Shown here piece by piece: positions 18,372 to 26,166 of a DNA stretch of 64,000 nt. Under the pieces are notes generated by a model, which worked only from the letters and a program-made list of their open reading frames with translations, was not told the origin of the DNA and searched no databases. Origin of the DNA: Pedococcus dokdonensis. Lineage in GTDB: Bacteria; Actinomycetota; Actinomycetes; Actinomycetales; Dermatophilaceae. The stretch covers positions 1,178,001 to 1,242,000 of the forward strand of contig NZ_LT629711.1 of the NCBI RefSeq assembly GCF_900104525.1. Direction: 5' to 3'. Both the position numbers and the translations under genes were made by a program. Numbering within the stretch: position 1 is the first letter of the stretch; every line of letters starts with the position of its first letter.

Positions 18372-19554
18372 GGTCCGGCTCCCAGCCGCTGGAGCGGGCC
18401 CAGGACTCGGCCCGTTCGTGCACCGCGTCGAACCACGGTTCCTTGGCCACCGCGTAGTCGCTCACGCTCACACCGGTGGACGCGAGCCGCCGCTTCTCCG
18501 CGGCATACTCGTGGCTCGCCGGCGGGTCGGCACGCATCCAGTCACGGAACATCAGCGCCCACCGCCAGCCGGGCGACCCGACCTCGCGGACGTGGACGTT
18601 CGCGGGCCGACCGGGGTCGGCGGAGGCATGGAACCGCTTGGGCCACACCGTCCCGTCCTTGGCGTTGTCGTGCGCGGCATCCCCGGTGCGCGGGAAGCCC
18701 GCCGCCGACAGGCGGTCGACCAGCCCGGTCTCGTCAGCGTCCTCGAGGCTGCGCACCCCGACCTGGAGGTCGATCACGTCCTTGGCGAGCAGCCCCGGGA
18801 CCGATGTGCTGCCGACGTGGTCCACGGTGACGGCGAGGTCTGCGAACACCAGCCGCAGCCGCTCGACGAGCCGGCCCGCCTGCGCCGGCCAGGTCGGGTC
18901 GGGCGCCGAGAGCGTCAGCTGCTCAGGACGGCCAGCGCGGACGCCGTGCCGCACGTTCTCCTCGAACGGGAGCAGTCGCGAGGTCCACAGGTCGTCGACT
19001 GCCGCGAGCAGCGCTTCCGGGGTGCCGTCGTTCGTGAGCCAGACGTCGGCCGCCGCGCGGCGTTCCGCGTCGGTCGCCTGGGCTGCGATTCGGCTGCGGG
19101 CGTCGGCTTCGGTCATCCCGCGGGTCTGCAGGAGGCGCTTGACGCGCGTCGCCTCGCTGGTGCCGACGACGACCACGAGGTGGTAGCCGGGGCCGTAGTG
19201 CTTCTCGACCAGGAGCGGCACGTCGTGCACCACGACCGCGTCCGCCGGGGCGGCATCGACGAGCTCGCGGGTCCGTCGGGCGATGCGTGGGTGGGTGATC
19301 CCCTCGAGGTCGTGACGCGCACGCTCGTCGCCGAACACGATGGCCCCCAGCGCGGGACGGTTGAGGGCACCGGTGTCGTCGAGCACGGTGTCGCCGAAGC
19401 GGTCCGCAATGGCCGCCAGCCCATCCGTCCCCGGGGCGACGACCTCACGCGCCAGGATGTCGGCGTCGATGACAATCGCGCCAAGGTCCGAAAGCCGTTG
19501 TGCCACAGTCGATTTCCCTGAACCGATTCCTCCAGTGAGACCGACGCGCAACAT
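18364..19554 (-). CDS. coaE: CoaE-GrpB fusion: dephospho-CoA kinase with C-terminal UPF0157 domain
   Basis: 396-residue two-domain protein. Residues 1 to about 200 are dephospho-CoA kinase, the last step of coenzyme A synthesis: P-loop GGIGSGKST (8-16), 'VIDADILAREV', 'HPRIARRTRELV' and 'VVVHDVPLLVEKHYG'. Residues from about 215 to the end are a GrpB/UPF0157 domain ('DHVGSTSVPGLLAKDVIDLQVGV', 'DWMRADPPASHEYAAEKRRLA'), related to nucleotidyltransferases. This fusion is known in actinobacteria including mycobacteria, where the extra domain is thought to help folding or regulation. ATG at 19554. Confidence 0.95.
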   Translation of the reverse strand: MLRVGLTGGIGSGKSTVAQRLSDLGAIVIDADILAREVVAPGTDGLAAIADRFGDTVLDDTGALNRPALGAIVFGDERARHDLEGITHPRIARRTRELVDAAPADAVVVHDVPLLVEKHYGPGYHLVVVVGTSEATRVKRLLQTRGMTEADARSRIAAQATDAERRAAADVWLTNDGTPEALLAAVDDLWTSRLLPFEENVRHGVRAGRPEQLTLSAPDPTWPAQAGRLVERLRLVFADLAVTVDHVGSTSVPGLLAKDVIDLQVGVRSLEDADETGLVDRLSAAGFPRTGDAAHDNAKDGTVWPKRFHASADPGRPANVHVREVGSPGWRWALMFRDWMRADPPASHEYAAEKRRLASTGVSVSDYAVAKEPWFDAVHERAESWARSSGWEPDRV

Positions 19555-19603
19555 GGGACCACCCTATCTGGGACCTGTCGGAGGGACCTGCCGGAGGGAC
19601 GGG

Positions 19604-20068
19604 TCAGTGGGCGAGCCGGGGCGGGAAGCCTCCGGTAGCCACCGGGCCCCAGCGGGTGGGCGAGATGCGCAGGACCGACTTGTCCTGGTCGAGCATCGCC
19701 TGCCGGTACTCGTCCCAGTCGGGGTGCTCACCCGAGATGTTGCGGAAGTACTCGACGAGCGGCTCCACGGACTCCGGCGCGTCGACCACCTCGCAGTCGC
19801 CGTCGACCTGCACCCAGGCACCCCCGAAGTCGTCGGAGAGGACGACGACCGACACCGCAGGACGCTGGCGGGCGTTCGTCGTCTTGGCGCGGTCGCGGTA
19901 GGTGGAGATGACGATCCGTCCGCTGTCGTCGACACCGCCGGTCACCGGCGACGCCTGGGGTCGCCCGTCGGCACGGCTGGTGATGAGCAGCATGTGGTGC
20001 CGTGGGCGGACGAAGTCGAGGAGTCCGTCGAGGTCGACGCGGGTGTTGGTCGCGATGGTTCGTGCCAT
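19604..20068 (-). CDS. PPOX-class F420-dependent enzyme (pyridoxamine 5'-phosphate oxidase-like fold)
   Basis: 154-residue split-beta-barrel protein resembling Rv1155-type F420- or flavin-binding oxidoreductases. The pattern 'HMLLITSRADGRPQASPV' near residue 25, 'GRIVISTYRDRAKTTNARQRPAVSV' and the C-terminal 'LRISPTRWGP' is typical. Members reduce varied substrates with F420H2 or FMN, and the specific reaction cannot be read here. It is 49 bp upstream of coaE on the same strand, with a short G/A-rich spacer between them. Confidence 0.8.
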   Translation of the reverse strand: MARTIATNTRVDLDGLLDFVRPRHHMLLITSRADGRPQASPVTGGVDDSGRIVISTYRDRAKTTNARQRPAVSVVVLSDDFGGAWVQVDGDCEVVDAPESVEPLVEYFRNISGEHPDWDEYRQAMLDQDKSVLRISPTRWGPVATGGFPPRLAH

Positions 20069-20144
20069 GGTGAGAGCCTAGACACCTCGCGGCGCGATCA
20101 CCTCTGCGGTGGCTGGGGCCGCGGGGCGGAGCCCCTCGGAGTCG

Positions 20145-20651
20145 TCAGGAGGCCGCGGGGGCGGTGACGGCGTCGGTGCGGGCGCCCTCCACGCCGTGCT
20201 CGCGGACGCTGCTCACCGCATACCGGAGGGTGCCTGGTCCCGGAGCCACGTCGGTGAAGGTGAGCGACGAGCTGGTGCCGACGAGGGCCTCACCACCTCC
20301 GTCGACGGTCCGGAACACGCGGTACTCGACCACCCGGTCGGAGTAGCTGTGCGGCCCTGCCACCGCTGGCGGAGGCGACCAGGTCAGGGTGACCGATGTG
20401 CCTTCGCGGACGGCGGTCAGGCGCTGCGGCGGCGGCGGGTTCACCCGCAGCTGTTCCTCGGCCGTCAGCTCCTCGGGCACGGTGGTCGGCTTGTCGCTCG
20501 ACGCCGTCGGGCTGGTGGACCTGGTCGTGCTCGGCGGCGCCGTGACCGCAGGGCTGCCCGCCTCGGAGCCCGAGGTGCCACAGGCCCCCAGAACGCCTGT
20601 CAGCAGGATGGTGGTGACGGCCCCCAGCCGTCGAACCAAGTTGGTGCTCAT
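20145..20651 (-). CDS. Fibronectin type III lipoprotein
   Basis: 168-residue predicted lipoprotein. The N-terminal signal ends in the lipobox 'GVLGAC' (Cys about residue 23). A Ser/Thr/Pro-rich linker follows to about residue 60. The rest is one FnIII-like domain ('PPPPQRLTAVREGTSVTLTWSPPP ... VEYRVFRTVDGG ... LTFTDVAPGPGTLRYAVSSV'). It should be anchored outside the membrane and may bind a surface polymer or a protein partner. It lies just downstream of the secreted protease gene, with a strong hairpin between them, so it may be expressed at a lower level from the same promoter. I chose ATG 20651 because it begins the signal peptide. Confidence 0.8.
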   Translation of the reverse strand: MSTNLVRRLGAVTTILLTGVLGACGTSGSEAGSPAVTAPPSTTRSTSPTASSDKPTTVPEELTAEEQLRVNPPPPQRLTAVREGTSVTLTWSPPPAVAGPHSYSDRVVEYRVFRTVDGGGEALVGTSSSLTFTDVAPGPGTLRYAVSSVREHGVEGARTDAVTAPAAS

Positions 20652-20697
20652 GACCTTTCGACGCCACCTCTCGGGTCGGGGTTCCTCGGGCACCCGA

Positions 20698-20725
20698 CTG
20701 GCGGGGAGCCGAAGCTCCCCGCCAG
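20698..20725 (-). terminator. Hairpin between metalloprotease and FnIII lipoprotein
   Basis: A perfect 12-bp stem (CTGGCGGGGAGC / GCTCCCCGCCAG) with a CGAA tetraloop lies 18 bp after the protease stop and 46 bp before the lipoprotein start, both on the minus strand. It is probably a terminator, possibly leaky. Confidence 0.75.
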
Positions 20726-20743
20726 CCGGTGTCGACCCTGGGG

Positions 20744-22870
20744 TCACTTGTGCAGGTTGTGCTCCTTGGCCTCCTGGTAGGTGAGCTCGTGCGACACCTT
20801 CGTCGTCGCGCTCAGCCCGGCCGAGACACCGCCACCGACCGTGCCGCCGCCGTAGGTCAGGTTCGCCCAGTTGTTCTGGGTGCCCAGCACCGTGAGGCTG
20901 CCGTCGTTGTTGATGTCGGAAGCCACGACGCCGCCGGTGACCGCGTTGCAGTTCCAGTTGATCGGCAGGTTGGCGCCACCGGCGGTGGTGCGCTGCGTGC
21001 CGTTCGGGCAGAACCAGCGGGTGCGGTAGGTCGCGGCGCTTGCGCTGCCGAGCCCGGCGTTCTCGTTCAGGGCCAGCTCGTTGAGGCTCGGCAGGGTGAA
21101 CGAGGAGTAGGTGAAGCTCGGCGGGGTGGTCCCCGTCCGCGGGATGCCGCTCACCTGGAACGCGTAGTTCATCACGCTCAGGTAGTTCGGCTCGTAGTTG
21201 CCGTGGTCGTCGCCGCCATGGCGCAACCCGAGGTCGTGACCGAACTCGTGGATGAACGTGCCCACCTTGGCGTCAGAGCTGCCACCGCCACCCCAGAGCC
21301 CGAGCGTCACGACGAAGCTGTCGTTCGGGATGTTGAAGGCGTTGCCGCTGCTGCTGCCACCGTCGTAGCCGTGGGCCCAGATCATGTAGTAGTAGACCTT
21401 GGCGCGAGCGGCGTTGAAGTTGGCGGCCTTGATGGCGTTGAACTGTGCGGCGACCGGGTTGAGGTCCGCGTCGAACGGCACGAGGTTTCCGCCACCGAGG
21501 TTGAACGCAGCACCACGGGCCGGTCCGGCGTCGAGGTGCAGCCGGATGCCGGTGAGCCCGTCGGGGTTCGCGGCATACGGTGCGGCTGCGTACGCAGCCA
21601 CGATGCGGTTCAGGTCCGCGGCGAGCGGCAGGTGGCACGGGCACACGGCCTCGGCACCCATGTAGTCCATCTCGACGTAGAGGTCCTTGTGGACGGGGCT
21701 CGCCCCCGGGAGCGCGACGTCGAACGTGCCGTTGCCGTCGGAGTCGAGGCCGTTGGCCTCCCAGCCGTCGAGCAGCTTGTCGCGGTCGGTGTCGATCTGG
21801 CCGTAGTAGCGGGCCGACATCACCTGGGCGACCCAGGAGATGCAGTCCGGTCCGCCGTCGACGGTGAACCGGGCGCTCGTGTCACCCGGGTGCACCAGGC
21901 GGCCGAACGACATGCTGTCGGTGTCCCACAGGTTGCCCTGGCTGTAGCGCGGGACCGGCCGGTCGGTGCCATCCCAGTCCGGGGTGGCGACGTCGACGCC
22001 GTTGATCTTGCTGAACGGCTCGCCGGCGTTCTTCTGGCCGTCCGCGCCGATGAAGGTGGTGCGGAACTCACCCACCGGGTTCGAGGCCGAGAAGCCGAAC
22101 GGCAGCGAGGTGGTCATCGCACCGCCGGACGTCATGCCGTAGCCGTTGGCCACGACGACCTGGGTCAGCGGGTAGCTGGGCTTGTCGTAGACCACGACCA
22201 GAGAGGCGCCCTCGGCGAGCGGTGCCTTGGCGGTCGTCGTGAACGGGTCTGCTCCGTCGTGCCGGCTCGAGGCGAACCCCTTGAGCGAGTACCAGCCGTT
22301 GCCGGTCACGTAGCTGCCCACGTTGGCGCGGTAGGCGTAACCGGTCGTGGTGCCGGCCCAGCACGGGCTACCGCCCTGGCCGACCTTGATGCCCCGGATC
22401 GGCTGGCCCTTGAAGGTACCGGCCGAGAACGACGACGACTCGCCGTTGCCGAGGATGCTCCAGAAGAGGTAGGCCTCGACGACCTTGGCCCCTGCAGGGA
22501 CCCCGGACACGTAGATCGAGCCGGCCCCGCGGTTGCGCAGGCCGACGCCCGAGGCCGTGTATCCGCCGTGCACGGTGAGCTGTGCGTAGGTGGAGGGCGC
22601 CGAGCCGGACACCCCGCCGACACCCGTCGTCTTCGAGCTGGTGGCGACGCCCTTGCCGGGAGGCGCCTTCGACGTCGTGACGGTCGCGATCGACGGCGTG
22701 GACGCGTCGACCACGGTCGCCGTCACCGGCGCCTTCAGGATGCTGGCTGCCGGGGCCGCCGAGACGGCTCCCTGAGCCGTCGCGGCGGCGGCAGCGAAGG
22801 CTGCCCCGGCCGTGACCAGCACCGTGGCGAACCGCGCCGAACGGCGCAGCCCGGTAGTGGTTGATTTCAT
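20744..22870 (-). CDS. Secreted metzincin-type zinc metalloprotease
   Basis: 708-residue exported protein with a Sec-type signal (MKSTTTGLRRSARFATVLVT, then an Ala-rich stretch cut near AAPAA). The zinc site is HEFGHDLGLRH: H541, E542, H545 and H551 fit the metzincin pattern HExxHxxGxxH, and a Met-turn-like 'LSVMNYAF' follows. Before it lies a domain of about 200 residues with surface-protein character ('LTVHGGYTASGVGLRNRG ... KVVEAYLFWSIL'), similar in style to DUF3344-type domains. A short Asp-rich stretch 'DTDRDKLLDGWEANGLDSDG' looks like a calcium-binding thrombospondin-3/EF-hand-like motif. The ATG at 22870 has a GGAGG ribosome site. Substrate unknown. Confidence 0.85.
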   Translation of the reverse strand: MKSTTTGLRRSARFATVLVTAGAAFAAAAATAQGAVSAAPAASILKAPVTATVVDASTPSIATVTTSKAPPGKGVATSSKTTGVGGVSGSAPSTYAQLTVHGGYTASGVGLRNRGAGSIYVSGVPAGAKVVEAYLFWSILGNGESSSFSAGTFKGQPIRGIKVGQGGSPCWAGTTTGYAYRANVGSYVTGNGWYSLKGFASSRHDGADPFTTTAKAPLAEGASLVVVYDKPSYPLTQVVVANGYGMTSGGAMTTSLPFGFSASNPVGEFRTTFIGADGQKNAGEPFSKINGVDVATPDWDGTDRPVPRYSQGNLWDTDSMSFGRLVHPGDTSARFTVDGGPDCISWVAQVMSARYYGQIDTDRDKLLDGWEANGLDSDGNGTFDVALPGASPVHKDLYVEMDYMGAEAVCPCHLPLAADLNRIVAAYAAAPYAANPDGLTGIRLHLDAGPARGAAFNLGGGNLVPFDADLNPVAAQFNAIKAANFNAARAKVYYYMIWAHGYDGGSSSGNAFNIPNDSFVVTLGLWGGGGSSDAKVGTFIHEFGHDLGLRHGGDDHGNYEPNYLSVMNYAFQVSGIPRTGTTPPSFTYSSFTLPSLNELALNENAGLGSASAATYRTRWFCPNGTQRTTAGGANLPINWNCNAVTGGVVASDINNDGSLTVLGTQNNWANLTYGGGTVGGGVSAGLSATTKVSHELTYQEAKEHNLHK

Positions 22871-23194
22871 TGCGAGTCCTCCCCAAGACTCTCGTGTGCC
22901 GTCGCCGTCGGTCCGCTCCGGCCCCCCGGTCGTCACCGCGCCCCCTGCGCTGGTGGACGGTCGCAGACCACGACGTCACGTGCACACATTCCCCTTGTGC
23001 TGCACCAGGACCCGACGGTGTCGGCTCCCCCCATGCCGCTGCAGCACCAACAGGTATACGGCCACTAGCGTCCGTTCGCCATCGGCAAGATGACGTAGAT
23101 CGTGGATAGATCCTTCAACCTCTGCTTTTCGTGATTCACGACGTGGAGAGATCGAGCCGGTCAGCCGGTGGCCGGCTCCGCCTTCCCAGGCCCG
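22871..23194. other. Intergenic region upstream of the metalloprotease
   Basis: This 324-bp non-coding gap lies between the GerMN lipoprotein gene and the metalloprotease, both on the minus strand. It contains a hairpin near the GerMN end (23154-23178) and a 13-bp dyad TCGTGATTCACGA (23129-23141). A -10-like TATACC (23053-23058, minus strand) has only a weak -35. I see no open frame with gene character. Confidence 0.6.
23154..23178 (-). terminator. Hairpin downstream of the GerMN lipoprotein
   Basis: A 7-bp perfect stem (GAGCCGG / CCGGCTC) with an 11-base loop lies 16 bp after the GerMN stop on the minus strand. It probably terminates the RR-kinase-GerMN transcript. There is no T-run. Confidence 0.5.
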
Positions 23195-23761
23195 TTAGGT
23201 GGGAGGGTTGTATGCCGCGTAGTCCACGCGCGTGACCGGCCGGTTCACGAGCTGGCCGCTGGGGCCGGGCACGGGGAGCTCCCGGGTGCCCTGCACGAGC
23301 TGCACGCTCTGGGCCAGGCTGTTCGCCGTCACCGTGAAGACCAGCTGGGCCATCGCCAGGGACTGCTCGTGCACCGAGATCCGCTCGAAGCCGGAGGGCA
23401 GCTCGATGCGGGCCACCCCGTCCTCGTCGACCACTCCCCGCAGCGGCGTGCTGGCGATGGGCAGCGCATTGCGGATCCCGTTGGCAGCCATGGTCGGCGT
23501 GACGGGCACGGCCAACCCGACGAAGGACGGCTCCAGACCGGCGCCGGGAGGCACCGTCCGGGTCACTCGTGCCAGACGGTCGCCCTGGACGAGGTAGACC
23601 TGGATGGTCAGCGGCACCCCTTGGCGACTCGGGCCGGTGGTGCTGCTGGTCGCCGTGGGCGCAGCCGCCGGGACAGGGCTCGACTGGGTGCCGATCGAGC
23701 AGGCCGACAGGAGCACGGCCACGACCGGGCCGGCCAGTGCGGCCGTCGCCCGCGCCCACAC
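23195..23761 (-). CDS. GerMN-domain lipoprotein
   Basis: About 188-residue predicted lipoprotein with one GerMN domain ('PLTIQVYLVQGDRLARVTRTVPPG ... IRNALPIASTPLRGVVDEDGVARIELPSGF ... AQLVFTVTAN'). The signal ends in lipobox 'LLSAC'. A Ser/Thr/Pro linker follows. GerMN domains occur in LpqB, the lipoprotein partner of MtrAB, and in spore germination proteins. Here the gene follows an OmpR-type regulator and kinase, so it looks like an LpqB- or CseA-like accessory that modulates the kinase; this is inference. The start is uncertain: GTG 23761 gives a proper signal peptide but has no ribosome site, and the frame is open upstream into the kinase gene. Confidence 0.75.
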   Translation of the reverse strand: MWARATAALAGPVVAVLLSACSIGTQSSPVPAAAPTATSSTTGPSRQGVPLTIQVYLVQGDRLARVTRTVPPGAGLEPSFVGLAVPVTPTMAANGIRNALPIASTPLRGVVDEDGVARIELPSGFERISVHEQSLAMAQLVFTVTANSLAQSVQLVQGTRELPVPGPSGQLVNRPVTRVDYAAYNPPT

Positions 23762-23804
23762 CGGACTGGGGCGGCGCGCGGTGCCGGCCCGGCGGCATAC
23801 CCGG

Positions 23805-25241
23805 TCAGGAGGCGCTGGTCGGCAGCTCGACGACAAAGCGCGCACCTCCCCCCGGGCGCTCCTCGACGAGGACCTGGCCTTCGTGGAGGGCGACGTGCCG
23901 TTGCACGATGGCGAGGCCGAGGCCGACCCCGGTCCGCTCGTTGGAGCCACCCCGCGCGAACCGTTCGAACACCCGGGACCGGCGCTCGACCGCGATCCCC
24001 GGTCCGTCGTCCTCGACGACGACGCGCAGGGCATGCGGGCCCGGCTCGACCCGGACGGCCGTGCACCCCCCGCCGTGCGTCTCGGCGTTGCCGACGAGGT
24101 TGGCGACCACGCGTTCGAGCCGCCGCTTGTCCACCTCCATCGTCAACGCGGACACGGACGGGTCCACCTCCGTGACGGCGCGACCGGCAGCGGTGTCCGC
24201 GGCGCGGCGCACGAGGTCGCCCACCCGGACGGTCTCGCGCACCACCTGGTCGCCGGCGTCGTGCCTCGAGATCTCGAGCAGGTCGACCACCAGGGCCCGG
24301 AACCGTTCGAGCTCGTCGGCGAGCAGGTCGACCGGCTCGCGCACCGACTCCGGCAGCTGGGCCCGACGGTTCTGGATGACCTGCATCGAGTTCAGCATCG
24401 TCGTCATCGGCGTCCGCAGCTCGTGGCTCACGTCGACCGCGAACCGCGCATCCGCGATCACGTGCCGTTGCAGGTCCTCCACGGTGCGGTTGAACGAACC
24501 GGCGAGCTCCTCGAGATCGGGGTCACCCTCGGCGTCGAGGCGCGCCGACAGCCGACCCGACGCCACGTCCGCGGCAACGCGGTTGAGCTCGGTGAGCGGA
24601 CGCAGCGCCAAGCGGCTCGCGAACCGCCCCACCCCGAGCCCGATCAGGACGGTGACGACGGCGGCGGCCACGAGCCCGAGCGACAGGGCCCGCGCAGTCC
24701 GCTGCATCTCGTCGAGCGAGTAGACCTCGAAGTAGCCCCCGCGCCCACCGGAGAGCGGCAGTCCCACCACGAGGTGGAGCGTGCCGTCGACGCGGATCCG
24801 TTGGGTCGCCTCCTGTCCGCCGGTCACGAGAGACACGAGGGCGGTTGGCAGGCTCGCCGGGCCGAGGCTGGGCGACGTGGCATACCAACGACCGTCGACC
24901 TGCGCGAGGACTGCCGCGGAGTCGGTCCCGGGCACCCCCTCGAGGACGGCCGGCAGGTCGGCCGACCCGGTCGACAGGGCAGTCTCCACCTCCCCGCGGT
25001 CGAGCGAGGTCTCCACGAGGGCGGTCTGCTCGGTCTGCGAGACCATCGTTCGGGTGACCAGGGTCCAGGCCAGCCCGGACAGCAGCGCCGACAGCCCGAG
25101 GGCCAGCAACCCGAATCCCAGCGTCACGCGCCCCCGGACCCCGAACCTGCGCGCGGGGAGCGCGCGGCGCAGGGCCTGCGCCCTCGCCCCCGGGGTGGCT
25201 CGACCTGACGTCCCACGACCGGACGGCGCCCCCGAGGTCAC
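23805..25241 (-). CDS. Membrane sensor histidine kinase (EnvZ/MtrB type)
   Basis: 478-residue sensor kinase. Transmembrane helix 1 spans about residues 38-62 and helix 2 about 184-206, enclosing an extracytoplasmic sensor of roughly 120 residues. A HAMP linker follows ('LALRPLTELNRVAADVASGRL'). The H-box is 'FAVDVSHELRTPMTTML' with H273, the N-box 'VANLVGNAETHGGG', and the G boxes 'VEDDGPGIAVERRSRVFERF' and 'GVGLGLAIV'. The GTG start lies 2 bp after the stop of the response regulator. Order regulator-kinase-lipoprotein matches MtrA-MtrB-LpqB and CseB-CseC arrangements. The signal sensed is unknown. Confidence 0.9.
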   Translation of the reverse strand: MTSGAPSGRGTSGRATPGARAQALRRALPARRFGVRGRVTLGFGLLALGLSALLSGLAWTLVTRTMVSQTEQTALVETSLDRGEVETALSTGSADLPAVLEGVPGTDSAAVLAQVDGRWYATSPSLGPASLPTALVSLVTGGQEATQRIRVDGTLHLVVGLPLSGGRGGYFEVYSLDEMQRTARALSLGLVAAAVVTVLIGLGVGRFASRLALRPLTELNRVAADVASGRLSARLDAEGDPDLEELAGSFNRTVEDLQRHVIADARFAVDVSHELRTPMTTMLNSMQVIQNRRAQLPESVREPVDLLADELERFRALVVDLLEISRHDAGDQVVRETVRVGDLVRRAADTAAGRAVTEVDPSVSALTMEVDKRRLERVVANLVGNAETHGGGCTAVRVEPGPHALRVVVEDDGPGIAVERRSRVFERFARGGSNERTGVGLGLAIVQRHVALHEGQVLVEERPGGGARFVVELPTSAS

Positions 25242-25243
25242 GA

Positions 25244-25927
25244 TCAGCCCGCCAGCCGGTAGCCGAGTCCCCGCGCGGTGACGACGTAGCGAGGGCTCGC
25301 GGGGTCACGCTCGACCTTGGTGCGCAACCGCCTGATGTGGACGTCGACGATGCGGGAGTCACCGAAGTAGCCATAGCCCCAGACCTTGTCGAGGAGGTCC
25401 TCACGACTCAGGATGCGTCCCTCGGCCACGGCCAGCTCGGCGAGGAGCCGGAACTCGGTGCGGGTCAACGCAACCGGTTCGCCGTCACGCAGCACCACGC
25501 CGTCGTCCAGCCCGATCGACAGGTCCCCCACCACGGGACGCCGCGGCCGGTGGTCGACCGCGGGCTCCACCCGCCGCAACAGTGCCCGGATCCGCGCCGA
25601 AAGCTCCTTGGCGACCAACGGCTTGGTCACGTAGTCGTCGGCCCCGGCTTCCAGGCCGGCGACGACGTCGTGGCTGTCCGAGCGTGCCGTGACCATGATG
25701 ACCGGCACGTTGCTGCGGTGCCTGATCTCCCGGCACACGGAGAAACCGTCCGTGTCGGGCAGCATCACGTCGAGCAGCACCACGTCGGGCTCCTCGCGGG
25801 GCAGGTCGGCCAGACCTTGCTCCCCCGTGCCGGCTTCGGACACGTGGTAGCCCTCGTCCTCGAGGGCCAGGCGGAGCACCCGCCTGACCCGTGGGTCGTC
25901 CTCAACCAGCAGCACCCGCCGCGTCAC
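25244..25927 (-). CDS. OmpR/PhoB-type response regulator
   Basis: 227-residue winged-helix response regulator. The receiver has E9/D10/D11, phospho-acceptor D53 in 'VVLLDVMLPDTDGF' and K in 'YVTKPLVAKELSARI'. The C-terminal effector ends 'DSRIVDVHIRRLRTKVERDP ... YVVTARGLGYRLAG'. I chose GTG 25927, which begins the receiver (MTRRVLLVEDD). It has no proper ribosome site, but TGTGATACT sits at the distance expected for leaderless transcription. An ATG at 25978 would add 17 residues. The divergent peptide transporter is a plausible target. Confidence 0.9.
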   Translation of the reverse strand: MTRRVLLVEDDPRVRRVLRLALEDEGYHVSEAGTGEQGLADLPREEPDVVLLDVMLPDTDGFSVCREIRHRSNVPVIMVTARSDSHDVVAGLEAGADDYVTKPLVAKELSARIRALLRRVEPAVDHRPRRPVVGDLSIGLDDGVVLRDGEPVALTRTEFRLLAELAVAEGRILSREDLLDKVWGYGYFGDSRIVDVHIRRLRTKVERDPASPRYVVTARGLGYRLAG

Positions 25928-25933
25928 CTCGTC

Positions 25934-25942
25934 AGTATCACA
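25934..25942 (-). promoter_or_regulatory. Extended -10 element for a leaderless regulator transcript
   Basis: On the minus strand, TGTGATACT (TGN plus GATACT, 25934-25942) ends six bases before the GTG start of the OmpR-type regulator. The spacing would put transcription start at or next to the start codon. The -35 region is weak. Confidence 0.35.
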
Positions 25943-25986
25943 CCGGCGTGCGGAGGCGTCCGGAAGTTCCTGCCGCATATGGTGTT

Positions 25987-26048
25987 CCGTCACGCAATCG
26001 TCATGAAGCCCCTTCGTCCGTGACGAACGCCTTGCACTCCCGTGACGG
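25987..26048 (+). promoter_or_regulatory. CCGTGACG repeats between regulator and peptide transporter
   Basis: The octamer CCGTGACG occurs at 26018 and 26040, exactly 22 bp apart (two helical turns), and its complement-oriented form CCGTCACG is at 25987. OmpR-type regulators commonly bind direct repeats with 11- or 22-bp spacing. The sites lie 120-180 bp upstream of the substrate-binding protein gene and beside the OmpR-type regulator gene. Confidence 0.4.
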
Positions 26049-26166
26049 TTCCCCGCGCGCCGCCCCACGGGCTGCGCCGGGTCCCTAGTTTCACACTCGA
26101 CCTGCCCTGCTCGAAGGGGTCGGCCCCTCTCGAAACCAGCACCTCCACCCACCCGAGGAGAACGCG

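Noticed and set aside
18364..19554. CoaE-GrpB fusion considered as a novel fusion
   Set aside because: This domain pairing is already known across actinobacteria, so it is annotated but not listed as a finding.
20729..22864. 711-codon plus-strand frame opposite the metalloprotease
   Set aside because: The minus strand encodes a signal peptide and a metzincin zinc site. The plus-strand product has no family and the usual shadow composition.
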